Below are positions 25,661 to 35,122 of a DNA stretch of 64,000 nucleotides, piece by piece. The position numbers were made by a program, and so were the translations under genes. This DNA comes from Shinella curvata (GTDB lineage Bacteria; Pseudomonadota; Alphaproteobacteria; Rhizobiales; Rhizobiaceae), in the NCBI RefSeq assembly GCF_022899935.1, contig NZ_JALJCJ010000001.1, forward strand, positions 1,076,053-1,140,052, given 5' to 3'. Each line of letters opens with the position of its first letter. The first letter of the stretch is position 1. The notes under the pieces were generated by a model. It saw only the letters and a program-made list of their open reading frames with translations. It was not told the DNA's origin and made no database searches.

Positions 25661-27850
25661 TCAGGCGGCTTTTACCTTGGCTTTTTTGGAGAGGTGCGCC
25701 ACCACGTTCTCGATCATGCGCATGCCGGCGTCCTGACCGAGCGTCATGATGGATTCGGGATGGAACTGCACAGCGGCCACGGGCTCGCTTGAATGTTCGA
25801 TGCCCATGATCGTGCCGTCCTCGCTCTCCGCCGTGATGATGAAATCACGCGGCAATGTCGCGGGATCGGCGAAGATCGAATGGTAGCGGCCGACCGTCAC
25901 TTCCTTGCCGAGACCAGAGAAGACGATACCGGGCTCCAACACGCGGATGCGCGACGGCTTGCCATGCATGGGGATGGCAAGCTGGCGCAGATCGCCGCCA
26001 TAGGCTTCCGCCAGTGCTTGCAGGCCGAGGCAGACGCCGAAGATCGGCAGGCTGCGGGCGCGCGCCTTCTTGATCGTCGCCTTGCAGTCGAAATCCTTCG
26101 GGCTGCCGGGGCCAGGCGAAAGCACGACGAGATCAGGCTTGATCCGGTCGAAAATCTCCTCCGGCACGGGTGTGCGCACCGTCGTCACGTCTGCGCCGGT
26201 CTGGCGGAAATAGTTGGCGAGCGTGTGGACGAAGCTGTCTTCGTGATCGACCAGCAGGATCTTGACGCCCGCACCGACCGACGCGACGTCGCGCTGGACC
26301 TTGGAGGAGTTGCCGGACTTGGCGTCGCGGATGGCTGCGATCATGGCGGAGGCCTTCAGTTCGGTTTCGGCTTCTTCTTCTTCCGGGTTGGAATCGTAAA
26401 GCAGGGTCGCGCCGGCGCGCACCTCGGCAATGCCGTCCTTGATGCGGATGGTGCGCAGCGTAAGCCCTGTGTTCATGTCACCATTGAAGCCGACCATGCC
26501 GATCGCCCCACCATACCATGCGCGCGGGCTCTTCTCATGCGCCTCAATGAAGCGCATCGCCCAGAGCTTCGGCGCGCCGGTGACGGTGACGGCCCAGGCA
26601 TGCGACAGGAAGCCGTCGAAGGCATCCATGTCGTCACGAAGACGGCCTTCGATATGATCGACCGTGTGGATGAGGCGTGAATACATCTCGATCTGCCGGC
26701 GACCGATGACCTTGACCGAACCGGGCTCGCAGACGCGGCTCTTGTCGTTGCGGTCGACGTCCGAGCACATGGTCAGCTCGGATTCGTCCTTCTTGGAGTT
26801 CAGAAGCTTCAGGATCTGCTCGCTGTCGGCGATCGGGTCGTCACCGCGCTTGATCGTACCGGAGATCGGGCAGGTTTCGATGCGGCGGCCTGACACGCGC
26901 ACAAACATTTCCGGCGAGGCGCCGACGAGATATTCCTGGTTGCCGAGATTGATGAAGAACGAATAGGGCGACGGGTTGATCGCCTTGAGACGGCGCGAGA
27001 TTTCCGACGGCTTGCTTTCGCAGCGCTCGAAGAATTTCTGGCCGGGCACGACTTCGAAGAGGTCGCCACGGCGGAAACTTTCCTTGGCCTTGACGACCAG
27101 CTCGGCATATTCGCCGGGACGGTGATCGCCATGCGGCGGAATGACGTCGACGGTCTGGAACGGCTCGGAACCGATGGTCTCGCCCTTGCCTTCCGTCGAA
27201 AGCCCGTCCTTTGCAAAGTCGTAGCGGTCGATCCACGCTTTGGCGGCATAGTGGTCGACGACGAGGATTTCATCCGGCAGGAAGAGCACCATGTCACGCT
27301 GGTCGTCCGGCCGCTTCAGCTTGAGTTCGATGGCATCGAACTGGAAGGCGAGATCGTAGCCGAAGGCGCCGTAGAGGCCGAGGCTGGCATCCTGATCGGA
27401 ATGGAACAGGTCCGTCACGGCGCGCAGCACGGTGAAGACCGTCGGCATCTTGGAGCGTTCTTCCTCGGTAAAGACCCGGTCGGGCAGCTTCACGTCGAGA
27501 TCGAGACGCGTGGAGGTGTGCGCACCGAGCTGCAGTTCCGGCACGGACGCGAGACGCTCCACAATGAACTCCAGCAGCACCTCGCCGCGGCCATTGTACG
27601 CTTCGATCCAGACGGAGCGGCCGAAGGAGGAGATGGCGAGCGGCGGATCGACGACGGCGGTATCCCAGCGCGTGTAGCGGCCCGGATATTCGTAGTTCGA
27701 GGAGAAGACGGCACCGCGTCGCTCGTCGAGTTTGTCGACATAGGCGGAAATCGCGTTTGTATAATCCGCCGCGCGGCGGCGGCGGGTGACGGTCACGCCG
27801 CCCTTGGTTTCATAGGCTTCGCCGCTGTCTTCCAGTATTCTCGTCGCCAT
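25661..27850 (-). CDS. trpE(G): Anthranilate synthase, fused TrpE-TrpG
   Basis: A 729-residue fusion, the form typical of Rhizobiaceae, making anthranilate from chorismate and glutamine in tryptophan synthesis. The synthase half (about 1-510) shows [20 protein letters not shown] and the [12 protein letters not shown] signature of chorismate-utilising enzymes. The amidotransferase half (about 530-725) shows LSPGPGSP, the catalytic Cys in FGVCLGLQA and the His in QFHPES. The ATG at 27850 is preceded by GGAG; the longer frame runs into the attenuator and is not used. It is controlled by the trpL attenuator upstream. Confidence 0.97.
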   Translation of the reverse strand: MATRILEDSGEAYETKGGVTVTRRRRAADYTNAISAYVDKLDERRGAVFSSNYEYPGRYTRWDTAVVDPPLAISSFGRSVWIEAYNGRGEVLLEFIVERLASVPELQLGAHTSTRLDLDVKLPDRVFTEEERSKMPTVFTVLRAVTDLFHSDQDASLGLYGAFGYDLAFQFDAIELKLKRPDDQRDMVLFLPDEILVVDHYAAKAWIDRYDFAKDGLSTEGKGETIGSEPFQTVDVIPPHGDHRPGEYAELVVKAKESFRRGDLFEVVPGQKFFERCESKPSEISRRLKAINPSPYSFFINLGNQEYLVGASPEMFVRVSGRRIETCPISGTIKRGDDPIADSEQILKLLNSKKDESELTMCSDVDRNDKSRVCEPGSVKVIGRRQIEMYSRLIHTVDHIEGRLRDDMDAFDGFLSHAWAVTVTGAPKLWAMRFIEAHEKSPRAWYGGAIGMVGFNGDMNTGLTLRTIRIKDGIAEVRAGATLLYDSNPEEEEAETELKASAMIAAIRDAKSGNSSKVQRDVASVGAGVKILLVDHEDSFVHTLANYFRQTGADVTTVRTPVPEEIFDRIKPDLVVLSPGPGSPKDFDCKATIKKARARSLPIFGVCLGLQALAEAYGGDLRQLAIPMHGKPSRIRVLEPGIVFSGLGKEVTVGRYHSIFADPATLPRDFIITAESEDGTIMGIEHSSEPVAAVQFHPESIMTLGQDAGMRMIENVVAHLSKKAKVKAA

Positions 27851-27890
27851 TCCCCAACTCCGTTTCAGGCCCGGTCTTCGGAAGGCGGCC

Positions 27891-27930
27891 AAAAACAAAA
27901 AAGCCGCCTCGAAGGTTCCGGGCGGCTTGT
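27891..27930 (-). terminator. trp attenuator terminator hairpin
   Basis: On the minus strand AAGCCGCC (27928-27921) pairs with GGCGGCTT (27908-27901), followed by a TTTTGTTTTT tract. It sits between trpL and trpE(G). In Sinorhizobium this hairpin ends transcription when tryptophan is plentiful and releases the short trpL RNA. Confidence 0.88.
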
Positions 27931-27963
27931 CGTCTCAATCACGCATGACTGGTCAAGGCCGCC

Positions 27964-28008
27964 TCAGCGAACCCACCACCAACCAGCGATGTTGATCATC
28001 TTTTCCAT
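27964..28008 (-). CDS. trpL: trpL leader peptide (14 aa)
   Basis: Encodes MEKMINIAGWWWVR, with three consecutive Trp codons just before the stop, followed by the attenuator hairpin and trpE(G). In Sinorhizobium meliloti the equivalent leader is leaderless, and both the RNA (rnTrpL) and the peptide act in trans. Here the predicted transcription start also falls on the ATG. Confidence 0.93.
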   Translation of the reverse strand: MEKMINIAGWWWVR

Positions 28009-28016
28009 GGGCGGAA

Positions 28017-28045
28017 GTGTTAGCGTGAAGTGCGCCGCCGCGCAA
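28017..28045 (-). promoter_or_regulatory. Predicted trpL-trpE(G) promoter
   Basis: On the minus strand: TTGCGC (-35, 28045-28040), 17-bp spacer, TAACAC (-10, 28022-28017), and 8 nt to the trpL ATG at 28008. The -10 is weak, but the spacing matches the leaderless arrangement known for rhizobial trpL. Confidence 0.55.
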
Positions 28046-28241
28046 GGGCGATTGCGGGAATGGGCTCACTTGCGGAAAATTGCGGCCGAAGCGCTTTGAA
28101 GTTTGCCAATCCTGCGTGCTTCGAGATCAACAAGCAACAATTTGTCAAGTTCGCGAAATTCGCCATATCCGGGGATTTGCCCATTCTATGAGCATGTGCT
28201 AACTCCCCCGGCTTGGAACATTAGAATCAAGGCAAATACCC

Positions 28242-28550
28242 ATGGTCGCCATCATGGTCGAAGAATTCCGCGAAATGCAGCGCCAGCTCGCGGGCACATT
28301 GGAAGACTACGAAACCCCCGAGTTCAAGCGGCTCGACGGTCAGATCGCGCATGTCTTCGATGCGATCTACCAGCACGAACCACAGACGGCAGAGGAAGCC
28401 CGCACCATGGCCGGCTTCTTCCTCGACCTCATCGGCGACAACGATGCGGGGGATAATATTCACCTGATCGAGAAGGTGCGCACCATCGTCGAAGACTGTT
28501 CGGCGCGCAGCGATCTGCCGATGGAAATCGTGCACGGCGCCGGCATCTAG
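28242..28550 (+). CDS. Small acidic protein of unknown function (102 aa)
   Basis: A 102-residue protein rich in Glu and Asp and predicted all-helical (EEFREMQRQLAGTLEDYETP; LIEKVRTIVEDCSARSD), with no signal peptide. I recognise no family. The start at ATG 28242 has AAGG about 10 nt upstream; the ATG at 28254 is an alternative. The 230 bp before it contain only the divergent trp promoter region. Confidence 0.65.
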   Translation: MVAIMVEEFREMQRQLAGTLEDYETPEFKRLDGQIAHVFDAIYQHEPQTAEEARTMAGFFLDLIGDNDAGDNIHLIEKVRTIVEDCSARSDLPMEIVHGAGI

Positions 28551-28619
28551 CAGGCCAGCGGCAACCAATTTCGTCGAACGGCGTTTCCCCGCTGACCTTG
28601 TCAGCCGGGAGACCGACCC

Positions 28620-29435
28620 ATCGCACACCGCCGCGCCCTCCTCCTCATCCTCGCCATTCCGCTTCTCGCCGGGGCTGCCGACCTGCCGAAGGACGGCCCC
28701 CTGCCCGTGTCCCGGCCCGAGCAGAAGGCTGAGGACAAAGCGAACAAGGATGCCGAAACAGCGCCGGATGCCTCGGTGAAAGAGGATGCCGGGCGCCAGG
28801 CACAGGAAGACGCCAAGGCGGAAGCAGACAAGAAGGCCAAGGCGGAGGCTGAGAAGGCGGCGCAGCGCCCGCACGAGGACGCGAAGGCGGAAGCGGCCTG
28901 CCGGACGGAATTGAAAACCCTCGGCGTGACCTTCGAGGAGGCACCGGTCGTCAATGACGGCGCGGCCTGCGGCATCGACAAACCCGTTTTGCTCAAGGGG
29001 CTTCCCGGCGGCGTGAAGGTCGAGCCGGAAGCGACGGTGCGCTGCGAGGCGGCCTTGCAGGTCACGCGCTGGCTGGATGCATCGGTCAAACCCTCGCTGG
29101 AAGCCGCGATGCCCGGCGAAACGATCACAGTGCTCTCGCAGGCTTCGGCCTATGTCTGCAAGAACCGCAACGGTGCCGAAGAAGGCAAGATTTCCGAACA
29201 CGCTTTCGGCAATGCGCTCGATATTGCCGGCTTCACGCTGAAGAGCGGCAAGACGATCACCATCCGCCCCGCGGATAAGGAGCCCACGCTGGAGGGCGCC
29301 TTCCAGCGCGCCATCACCGAGGCCGCGTGCCTCTATTTCACGACGGTGCTCGACCCCGGCAGCGACGCCGCCCACCAGAACCATCTGCATCTCGACGTGA
29401 AAGAACGGCGCGGCGGCTATCGCTACTGCTGGTAA
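28620..29435 (+). CDS. Extensin-like family protein, probable ATC start
   Basis: The C-terminal 175 residues match the bacterial extensin-like domain: CRTELKTLGVTF, CGIDKPV, VRCEAALQVTRWL, SEHAFGNALDIAGF (conserved H and D) and NHLHLDVKERR. A Glu/Ala/Lys-rich helical linker precedes it. An ATG/GTG/TTG start is first available at GTG 28707, which would give a 242-residue protein with no signal peptide. The in-frame codons before that read AHRRALLLILAIPLLAGAA, a textbook signal sequence. It begins at ATC 28620, seven bases after GGGAGA, and no standard start lies between it and the upstream stop at 28593. I therefore place the start at ATC 28620 (271 residues), with 28707 as the conventional alternative. 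Confidence 0.75.
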   Translation: MAHRRALLLILAIPLLAGAADLPKDGPLPVSRPEQKAEDKANKDAETAPDASVKEDAGRQAQEDAKAEADKKAKAEAEKAAQRPHEDAKAEAACRTELKTLGVTFEEAPVVNDGAACGIDKPVLLKGLPGGVKVEPEATVRCEAALQVTRWLDASVKPSLEAAMPGETITVLSQASAYVCKNRNGAEEGKISEHAFGNALDIAGFTLKSGKTITIRPADKEPTLEGAFQRAITEAACLYFTTVLDPGSDAAHQNHLHLDVKERRGGYRYCW

Positions 29436-29499
29436 GCCGCCACGTCGCTTCCTATCTGTAGCGCGGCATTCGCCGCGTCATCCTCCAAAGGACCCTTCC

Positions 29500-30006
29500 A
29501 TGTCGATTTCCGCCTACGAACTCACCATCCCCACCCTCCAGCGCGGTTTTGCCGTGCTCACCAAGCTGCTCGACAAGGCCGAGGCTTTTGCCGAGGAGAA
29601 GAAGATCAAGCCGGAAATCCTCGTCAATGCACGCCTCGCGCCCGACATGCTCTCGCTTGCCGGCCAGATCCAGCGCCTCAGCGACACCGCCAAGGCCGCA
29701 GCAGGCCGCCTCACCGGCACGGAAGCGCCGAGCTTCGCCGATGAGGAGGTGACGCTCGCCGACCTGCGCGCCCGCATCCAGAAGACGACGGACTACCTCG
29801 CCGCCGTGCAGGAGCCCGCCTTCGAGGGCGCGGCAGAGCGCATCGTGACGGTGAAGACGCGTGGCGGCGAACTCAGCTCCTCCGGCAAGGAATACATCCT
29901 CACCTTCGTCCTGCCGAATTTCTACTTCCACCTGAGCCTGGCCTACGCGATCCTGCGCCACAACGGCGTCGCTGTCGGCAAGCTGGACTTTTTGGGCCGG
30001 GCGTAA
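29500..30006 (+). CDS. DUF1993 family protein
   Basis: A 168-residue helical protein that matches DUF1993 over its full length: start MSISAYELTIPTLQRGFAVL, middle LAPDMLSLAGQIQRLSDTAK, end NFYFHLSLAYAILRHNGVAV. The last segment with its conserved His residues suggests a DinB-like metal-binding four-helix bundle. The function is not established. ATG 29500 is preceded by AAAGGA. Confidence 0.87.
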   Translation: MSISAYELTIPTLQRGFAVLTKLLDKAEAFAEEKKIKPEILVNARLAPDMLSLAGQIQRLSDTAKAAAGRLTGTEAPSFADEEVTLADLRARIQKTTDYLAAVQEPAFEGAAERIVTVKTRGGELSSSGKEYILTFVLPNFYFHLSLAYAILRHNGVAVGKLDFLGRA

Positions 30007-30068
30007 GCGCGGCTATGCCAATCTTGGAGGTGGCGACCATCGATCAAAAAGCCCTCCTCCCCACTGAC

Positions 30069-30147
30069 GTCATCCTCGGGCTTGACCCGAGGATCCACCG
30101 CCGCACTCGGAGCGTGGATGGTCGGGTCAAGCCCGACCATTACGGAG
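30069..30147. repeat. Intergenic palindromic repeat, two inverted copies
   Basis: CTCGGGCTTGACCCGAG (about 30075-30091) and GTCGGGTCAAGCCCGAC (about 30121-30137) are each palindromes around a TTGA/TCAA centre. They face each other with matching flanks (ATCCAC at about 30092 and GTGGAT at about 30114). The whole unit can fold into one long hairpin. This 'CGGGCTTGACCCG' element is dispersed in many Rhizobiales genomes and gives spurious ORFs containing DPRVKPEDD. It fills most of the gap between the DUF1993 gene and fhs. Confidence 0.8.
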
Positions 30148-30255
30148 GAGAGGGAGTAGACGAACTCAGCGGGCACAGGAACAGGCACTCAAGGCAGCGC
30201 CTCACCAGCACCAGACAGCAGTTACGGGCCGACCAGGCTCCGCGCTACGCTAACC

Positions 30256-31935
30256 TCAGAACAGCCCCTCAATGTACCCCTGCTCGTTGAGAAAAATCTT
30301 CTCCGACGACGGCACCTTCGGCAGGCCGGGCATGGTCATGATTTCCCCGGTGATGACGACGACGAAGCCGGCGCCGGCCGATAGCCGGACTTCGCGTACC
30401 GGCACCGTGTGGCCTGAGGGCGCGCCGCGCAGGTTTGGATCGGTTGAGAACGAATATTGGGTCTTGGCCATACAGACCGGCAGGTTGCCATAGCCCTGAT
30501 CCTCCCAGACGCGCAGCTGGTCGCGCACCGCCTTGTCGGCGATGACTTCGCCGGCATGGTAGATATCCTTGGCGATCGTCTCGATCTTCTGGAACAGGGG
30601 CATCGCATCCGGATAGAGCGGCGAAAACTGCGAGAGGCCGGATTCGGCAAGCTCGACGATTTTGTGCGCGAGATCCTCGATGCCGGCGGAGCCCTGCGCC
30701 CAGTGCCTGCAGAGAATAGCCTCCGCGCCGAGCGTCGCGACATAGTCCTTCACCGCCTGGATCTCGGCATCCGTATCGGAAATGAAGTGATTGATCGCGA
30801 CGACGACGGGCACGCCGAATTTCTTGACGTTCTGCACATGGCGGCCGAGATTCGCGCATCCCTTCTTCACCGCATCGACATTCTCCTTGCCGAGCTCGTC
30901 CTTCTTGATGCCGCCATTCATTTTCATGGCGCGTACCGTTGCGACGATGACGGCCGCGTCCGGCTTCAGTCCAGCCTTGCGGCACTTGATATCGAAGAAT
31001 TTTTCAGCCCCGAGATCCGCGCCGAAACCAGCCTCCGTCACCACATAGTCGGCCAGCTTCAGGGCCGTCGTGGTGGCGATGACGGAATTGCAGCCGTGGG
31101 CGATGTTGGCGAAGGGACCGCCATGCACGAAGGCCGGATTGTTTTCCAGCGTCTGCACGAGGTTCGGCTGCATGGCGTCTTTCAGAAGCACCGTCATCGC
31201 GCCGTCGGCCTTGATGTCGCGGGCAAAAACCGGCGACTTGTCGCGACGATAGCCGATGATGATATTTCCGAGGCGCTTTTCGAGATCTTTCAAATCCGTC
31301 GATAGACAGAGGATCGCCATCACCTCGGAGGCGACCGTGATATCGAAACCGGTCTCGCGCGGATAGCCATTGGCAACGCCGCCTAGGGAGGCCACGATGT
31401 GGCGCAGCGCCCGGTCGTTCATGTCCATCACGCGCCGCCAGGCAATGCGCCGGATATCGATATTCTGCTCGTTGCCCCAGTAGATGTGGTTGTCGATCAG
31501 CGCCGACAGCAGATTATGCGCCGAGGTGATGGCGTGGAAGTCGCCGGTGAAATGGAGGTTCATGTCCTCCATCGGCACGACCTGCGCATAACCGCCGCCG
31601 GCTGCTCCGCCTTTCACCCCGAAGCAGGGGCCGAGCGAAGCTTCGCGAATGCAGGTGATCGCCTTCTTACCGATCCGGTTGAGGCCGTCGCCGAGGCCGA
31701 CCGTCGTCGTCGTCTTTCCCTCGCCGGCCGGTGTCGGGTTGATCGCGGTGACGAGGATCAGCTTGCCGTTCTTCCTGTCCTTCTGCGCCGCGATGAATTC
31801 GGCGCCGATCTTCGCCTTGTCATGGCCGTAGGGCAGCAGATGTTCGGCGGGAATGCCGAGTTTTGCACCGATCTCAAGGATCGGTTTCTTCTTGGCGGCG
31901 CGGGCAATTTCGATATCGGACTTCACGTCGGCCAT
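30256..31935 (-). CDS. fhs: Formate-tetrahydrofolate ligase
   Basis: A 559-residue enzyme that makes 10-formyl-THF from formate, ATP and THF, feeding one-carbon metabolism. The ATP-binding motif [15 protein letters not shown] is near residue 70. Family signatures [20 protein letters not shown] and [17 protein letters not shown] are also present, and the length is the family norm. The [12 protein letters not shown] start is typical. It is a single-gene unit. The next 220 bp upstream show no gene. Confidence 0.96.
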   Translation of the reverse strand: MADVKSDIEIARAAKKKPILEIGAKLGIPAEHLLPYGHDKAKIGAEFIAAQKDRKNGKLILVTAINPTPAGEGKTTTTVGLGDGLNRIGKKAITCIREASLGPCFGVKGGAAGGGYAQVVPMEDMNLHFTGDFHAITSAHNLLSALIDNHIYWGNEQNIDIRRIAWRRVMDMNDRALRHIVASLGGVANGYPRETGFDITVASEVMAILCLSTDLKDLEKRLGNIIIGYRRDKSPVFARDIKADGAMTVLLKDAMQPNLVQTLENNPAFVHGGPFANIAHGCNSVIATTTALKLADYVVTEAGFGADLGAEKFFDIKCRKAGLKPDAAVIVATVRAMKMNGGIKKDELGKENVDAVKKGCANLGRHVQNVKKFGVPVVVAINHFISDTDAEIQAVKDYVATLGAEAILCRHWAQGSAGIEDLAHKIVELAESGLSQFSPLYPDAMPLFQKIETIAKDIYHAGEVIADKAVRDQLRVWEDQGYGNLPVCMAKTQYSFSTDPNLRGAPSGHTVPVREVRLSAGAGFVVVITGEIMTMPGLPKVPSSEKIFLNEQGYIEGLF

Positions 31936-32107
31936 GCGGTGTCGCTCCCTCTTTAGCGCGTTTCTACCGCAATCGGGCTCCTCTCCCGAAGGCGGCGCTT
32001 TCTTGTCTTACAACGCCATTTCAGCGTGAAGCGGCCCGCAACGCCACGTCGTAATTTGCCGCCCGATACGCCAGACGCGACATTTGCCGATTAATTTGCG
32101 CCCGAAG

Positions 32108-32135
32108 CGAAAACGGCGCGCATCCGAAGATACGC
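32108..32135 (-). terminator. Candidate terminator of the AAA+ operon
   Basis: On the minus strand GCGTATC (32135-32129) pairs with GATGCGC (32124-32118, one G-U) across a TTCG tetraloop, followed by GCCGTTTTCG. It lies about 25 nt after the stop of the DUF2333 gene. The T-tract is short. Confidence 0.45.
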
Positions 32136-32158
32136 ACCGACTCAAAATTGCTGCGGGA

Positions 32159-33310
32159 TCAGCGTGCCAGGACGTCGCGCATCTCCACGAGGTTGGAGCG
32201 CACGCGCAGGATATAGAAGCCCATCGTGGCAAGGTGCGTCGGCATGATCCAGCCATCCTCGCGGCCGTTCGAGATGATCGCCGGCTGGATTTTCAGTGCC
32301 GAACGAAGCTGCTTCATGGTTTCGATCCATAGCGGCTCGATACCGCGCGCCTTGATGACCGCGTCGAAATCCGCTCCGGCTGCCGAGAGGATGCCGTAAT
32401 AACCATAGAGCTGGCCAAAGGCGAACCAGAAGCGATCATCGGCCCGCGTATCGAACCAGCCGCCATTGTGGAACTCCGAACGCTCGCGGATGATCGCGGA
32501 GGTGGAACCGATGTCATTGGCGATGCGGTCGAGGAACTCGATCAGGTTGTCCGAACGACCGTCGAAGATCGCATCGCAGGCTTCCAGCGAAGCGTTGAAC
32601 TTGCGCAGGTCCGCCATGGCCGTGCGGTAATAGTTCGGCGTCGGCGTCTTCGGCAGCAGTGAATCCGAGCCGAAATACCAGGTTTCCTCATCGAACTGCA
32701 TGTTGCCACGGGCGCGCTGCAGGTCGGCGTTGATGCCGGAGGTGCCGCGCACGCGACCGAGCGCGTCGACCAACTCCACCGCCGTGCGGCGGATCGTCTG
32801 GTTCACGCCGCGCTGGAAGGCCGCCTTGTTGTCCATCCAGGGCGTCTTGTCCCATTCAACTCCGAAAAGGCCGACCTTGTAGAGCAGCATGGAGGAAATC
32901 CACGCATTCTGGTTGACGTTGAAATCGATCAGGTCCGCGGTTACGTCGACGATGGCCGAACGCACACAGGTCTTCGGTTCCGGTTCGGCGGCATCGCCGG
33001 CAGCCGATGTCGTCGCCGCGCCACCCGAAGTGGCGCCACCCGCATCCTGCTTGCGCTGGGCGAGATTGTAGCTGTTGACGTAATCCGGGTTGAAGCCGCT
33101 CCAGACCTGCGTTTGCCAGATGAAATAGGCGTAGAAGCCGACGAGCAGGAGAAGGCCGATGCCGATCGGCCCCTTGATGATCCAGCTGCGGGCCTTGTAC
33201 CAGTTCGTGGCCGTGATGAACGGCCAGAGGATCCAAGCGATCACGAGGCCGATGCCCCGGCCGATGGCCGCGAAGATGCGTTGGAAAAACGCGACGATCG
33301 GGTCAAGCAT
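32159..33310 (-). CDS. DUF2333 family membrane protein
   Basis: A 383-residue protein. It begins with MLDPIVAFFQRIFAAIGRGI, followed by hydrophobic segments near 15-35 and 50-70 (GPIGIGLLLLVGFYAYFIW). A low-complexity Ala/Gly linker (AGGATSGGAATTSAAGDAAE) leads to a conserved periplasmic domain with VDVTADLIDFNVNQNAWISS. This matches DUF2333, which has no known function. The start overlaps the preceding gene by 8 nt, so it is the last gene of the minus-strand operon that begins at 39381. Confidence 0.85.
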   Translation of the reverse strand: MLDPIVAFFQRIFAAIGRGIGLVIAWILWPFITATNWYKARSWIIKGPIGIGLLLLVGFYAYFIWQTQVWSGFNPDYVNSYNLAQRKQDAGGATSGGAATTSAAGDAAEPEPKTCVRSAIVDVTADLIDFNVNQNAWISSMLLYKVGLFGVEWDKTPWMDNKAAFQRGVNQTIRRTAVELVDALGRVRGTSGINADLQRARGNMQFDEETWYFGSDSLLPKTPTPNYYRTAMADLRKFNASLEACDAIFDGRSDNLIEFLDRIANDIGSTSAIIRERSEFHNGGWFDTRADDRFWFAFGQLYGYYGILSAAGADFDAVIKARGIEPLWIETMKQLRSALKIQPAIISNGREDGWIMPTHLATMGFYILRVRSNLVEMRDVLAR

Positions 33311-34604
33311 TGGCGTCGTCCTCTCTGATACCGAACAGTTTCCTGCGGAAAGCAGCCTTGTCTTGCAGATAGGTCCGCGTCAACGTCGCAACAACATAGG
33401 CGCGGAACTTTTCGCTATATTGCTCGTAAGCGGCGTAGAAACCCTGCTTGTCGAAAACGAAGCGCGACACGAAATCGTAGGGAACCATCTGTGAAATCAG
33501 GCGGTTGACCAACCACTGATCGGGGTGGTCCGGGGCGGCGCGCACCAGCAGGAAGCGCTTGTCGGCCGGGACCTCGTTGATCTTGATCTCGCCGGTCGCA
33601 GCCACCGTGCGGATCGCCTCCTGCAGGAAGGGATAGGTGCCGTCGCGGGCGACGAGATCCGCGTTGCGGTGCATCCAGGTCTGCAGCCAGATGCGGTCCG
33701 CCTTTTCGATATCCGTGGTCGGGTCGCCCTGGTTGACGAGATTGACCACCGTCATATCCGCGCGATGCTGGAAGAGGCCGGACTGTTCCACCCAAGAGGC
33801 GCGCGGCAGTTCCAGCCGCTTGGTCGAGACGAGAAACTCAAAGATGCGCTTGGGATCGTCGAGCGCGATGTAGCTCACCTGCCAGGGCCGCGAACGTCGG
33901 AAACCCGGCACGGTCGGATCGCAGATGACGGTTGTCGTCTTGTCGTCGAGAAAGACATAGACCCCGCCGAAATGGTTCGCCCAATAGGCCTCGTGCCGGA
34001 AGACCAGCTGGTCCGGAACCAACGCGTTCTGTCGGATATCGCCGGTCTGCTTGGCGAGATCCACCATGCGGTTCAGCATGGCGTCGTCCGCCCAGGCATT
34101 CGGCACCGTCTTCAGCCGATCGACGAGCGTGCGCAGTTCACCCGCCTTGCCGAGCATATTCTCGGCCGACAGCACCTTGAAGCGCACCTCGTTGATCGAG
34201 AGCAGGTCGTCGATATCGTTGACGACGGAAACGGAATCCTCGATCTCGCCATAGAGCGCATCGCGGATGGTGATCGCGTTGATGGCGCGGGCGTTCGCCG
34301 AGAAGAACTCGTGCATCAACGCGGCCGTGTTGGAAAAACTCGTGTGCACGACCGGCAGGTTCACCTGCTCCGGCGTCATGATGACGAAGCGGCGGTTGAC
34401 GCGGTTCGGATCGAGATAGTCCCGGTCGCCAAGTTCGTCGGCGATCTCGGGCGAGAAGCCGGTCATGTCGATGCGAAAGCTGGTGAGTGCCGTACGCTTG
34501 ATACCAAAACCGTCGAGCGCCTTGTTGTAGCGCTCGACCAGGTGCGGCTCGTCCACCGGCAAAAGCCGGCCATAGATCAGTTCGGCTTCGAGGAGGCGTT
34601 TCAT
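33303..34604 (-). CDS. DUF6638-type protein of unknown function
   Basis: A 433-residue soluble protein, beginning MKRLLEAELIYGRLLPVDEP and with no signal or membrane segment. It is rich in aromatic and charged residues (EAYWANHFGGVYVFLDDKTT; RIWLQTWMHRNADLVARDGT). I believe this is the family called DUF6638, but I cannot verify the number. Catalytic motifs are not evident. It overlaps the DUF2333 gene by 8 nt. Upstream is a toxin-antitoxin pair, then the AAA+ ATPase. The tight link to the ATPase in one operon suggests a partner or substrate of it. Confidence 0.7.
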   Translation of the reverse strand: MKRLLEAELIYGRLLPVDEPHLVERYNKALDGFGIKRTALTSFRIDMTGFSPEIADELGDRDYLDPNRVNRRFVIMTPEQVNLPVVHTSFSNTAALMHEFFSANARAINAITIRDALYGEIEDSVSVVNDIDDLLSINEVRFKVLSAENMLGKAGELRTLVDRLKTVPNAWADDAMLNRMVDLAKQTGDIRQNALVPDQLVFRHEAYWANHFGGVYVFLDDKTTTVICDPTVPGFRRSRPWQVSYIALDDPKRIFEFLVSTKRLELPRASWVEQSGLFQHRADMTVVNLVNQGDPTTDIEKADRIWLQTWMHRNADLVARDGTYPFLQEAIRTVAATGEIKINEVPADKRFLLVRAAPDHPDQWLVNRLISQMVPYDFVSRFVFDKQGFYAAYEQYSEKFRAYVVATLTRTYLQDKAAFRRKLFGIREDDANA

Positions 34605-34622
34605 ACCGAGACACCGGAGACT

Positions 34623-34892
34623 TCAGGAATATATTTCACGCCGATGTCCTACACGAACGACGACCACGACAAGCCTGTTGTCCTGGATGTCACAAATAAT
34701 CCGGTAGTCGCCGATGCGGTACCGCCAATAGCTTCCCAACCGCGCCCCTTGCAAAGCGCTTCCCAGCAGACGAGGATTTTCCGACGGAGCAAGCTTCGAA
34801 ACTAGAAAATTGCGAATGCGCTTTGCTTCTACATGGCCGAGTTTATCGAGTTCTTTCTTAGCCCCTTCAGTGATCTCAATCTCCCAGGCCAA
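34623..34892 (-). CDS. RelE/ParE-family toxin
   Basis: A compact RelE fold of 89 residues: [18 protein letters not shown] at the N terminus, [18 protein letters not shown] in the middle and [16 protein letters not shown] at the end. The last segment holds the R/H and Y residues expected of the mRNA-cleavage site. I prefer TTG 34892, which has GAGG 6 nt upstream and overlaps the antitoxin by 17 nt. TTG 34904 touches the AAGGAGG directly and is unlikely. Paired with the gene just upstream. Confidence 0.87.
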   Translation of the reverse strand: MAWEIEITEGAKKELDKLGHVEAKRIRNFLVSKLAPSENPRLLGSALQGARLGSYWRYRIGDYRIICDIQDNRLVVVVVRVGHRREIYS

Positions 34893-35109
34893 GCTCGTCC
34901 TCAACCTCCTTCAGCGAATAGACGCGGCTTTCGCCACGCCGCACACGCTCGAGTTCCTGCTCCGCAAGGTAGATATCCTCGAGATCTTCGATATGCTGCT
35001 CGATGGCCTCCCGGATATAATAGGTTGCCGTCCGCCCTGTCCGCGCAGCCAACGTCTGAAGGCGCTCATAGGTCTCGTCGGGAAGTCGGATTGCCGTCTG
35101 TCTCGCCAT
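34876..35109 (-). CDS. RelB-like ribbon-helix-helix antitoxin
   Basis: A 77-residue protein: [20 protein letters not shown] is a ribbon-helix-helix DNA-binding N terminus, continued by [20 protein letters not shown]. The acidic C-terminal part ([16 protein letters not shown] ... DELGLGD) should wrap the RelE toxin. The ATG at 35109 has AAGGAGG upstream. It overlaps the toxin start, so the two are co-translated. Confidence 0.87.
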   Translation of the reverse strand: MARQTAIRLPDETYERLQTLAARTGRTATYYIREAIEQHIEDLEDIYLAEQELERVRRGESRVYSLKEVEDELGLGD

Positions 35110-35122
35110 GCCAGCCCTCCTT

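Noticed and set aside
29943-30188. Minus-strand ORF with DPTIHAPSAAVDPRVKPEDD
   Set aside because: It is translated from the dispersed palindromic repeat, a known source of false ORFs in Rhizobiales.
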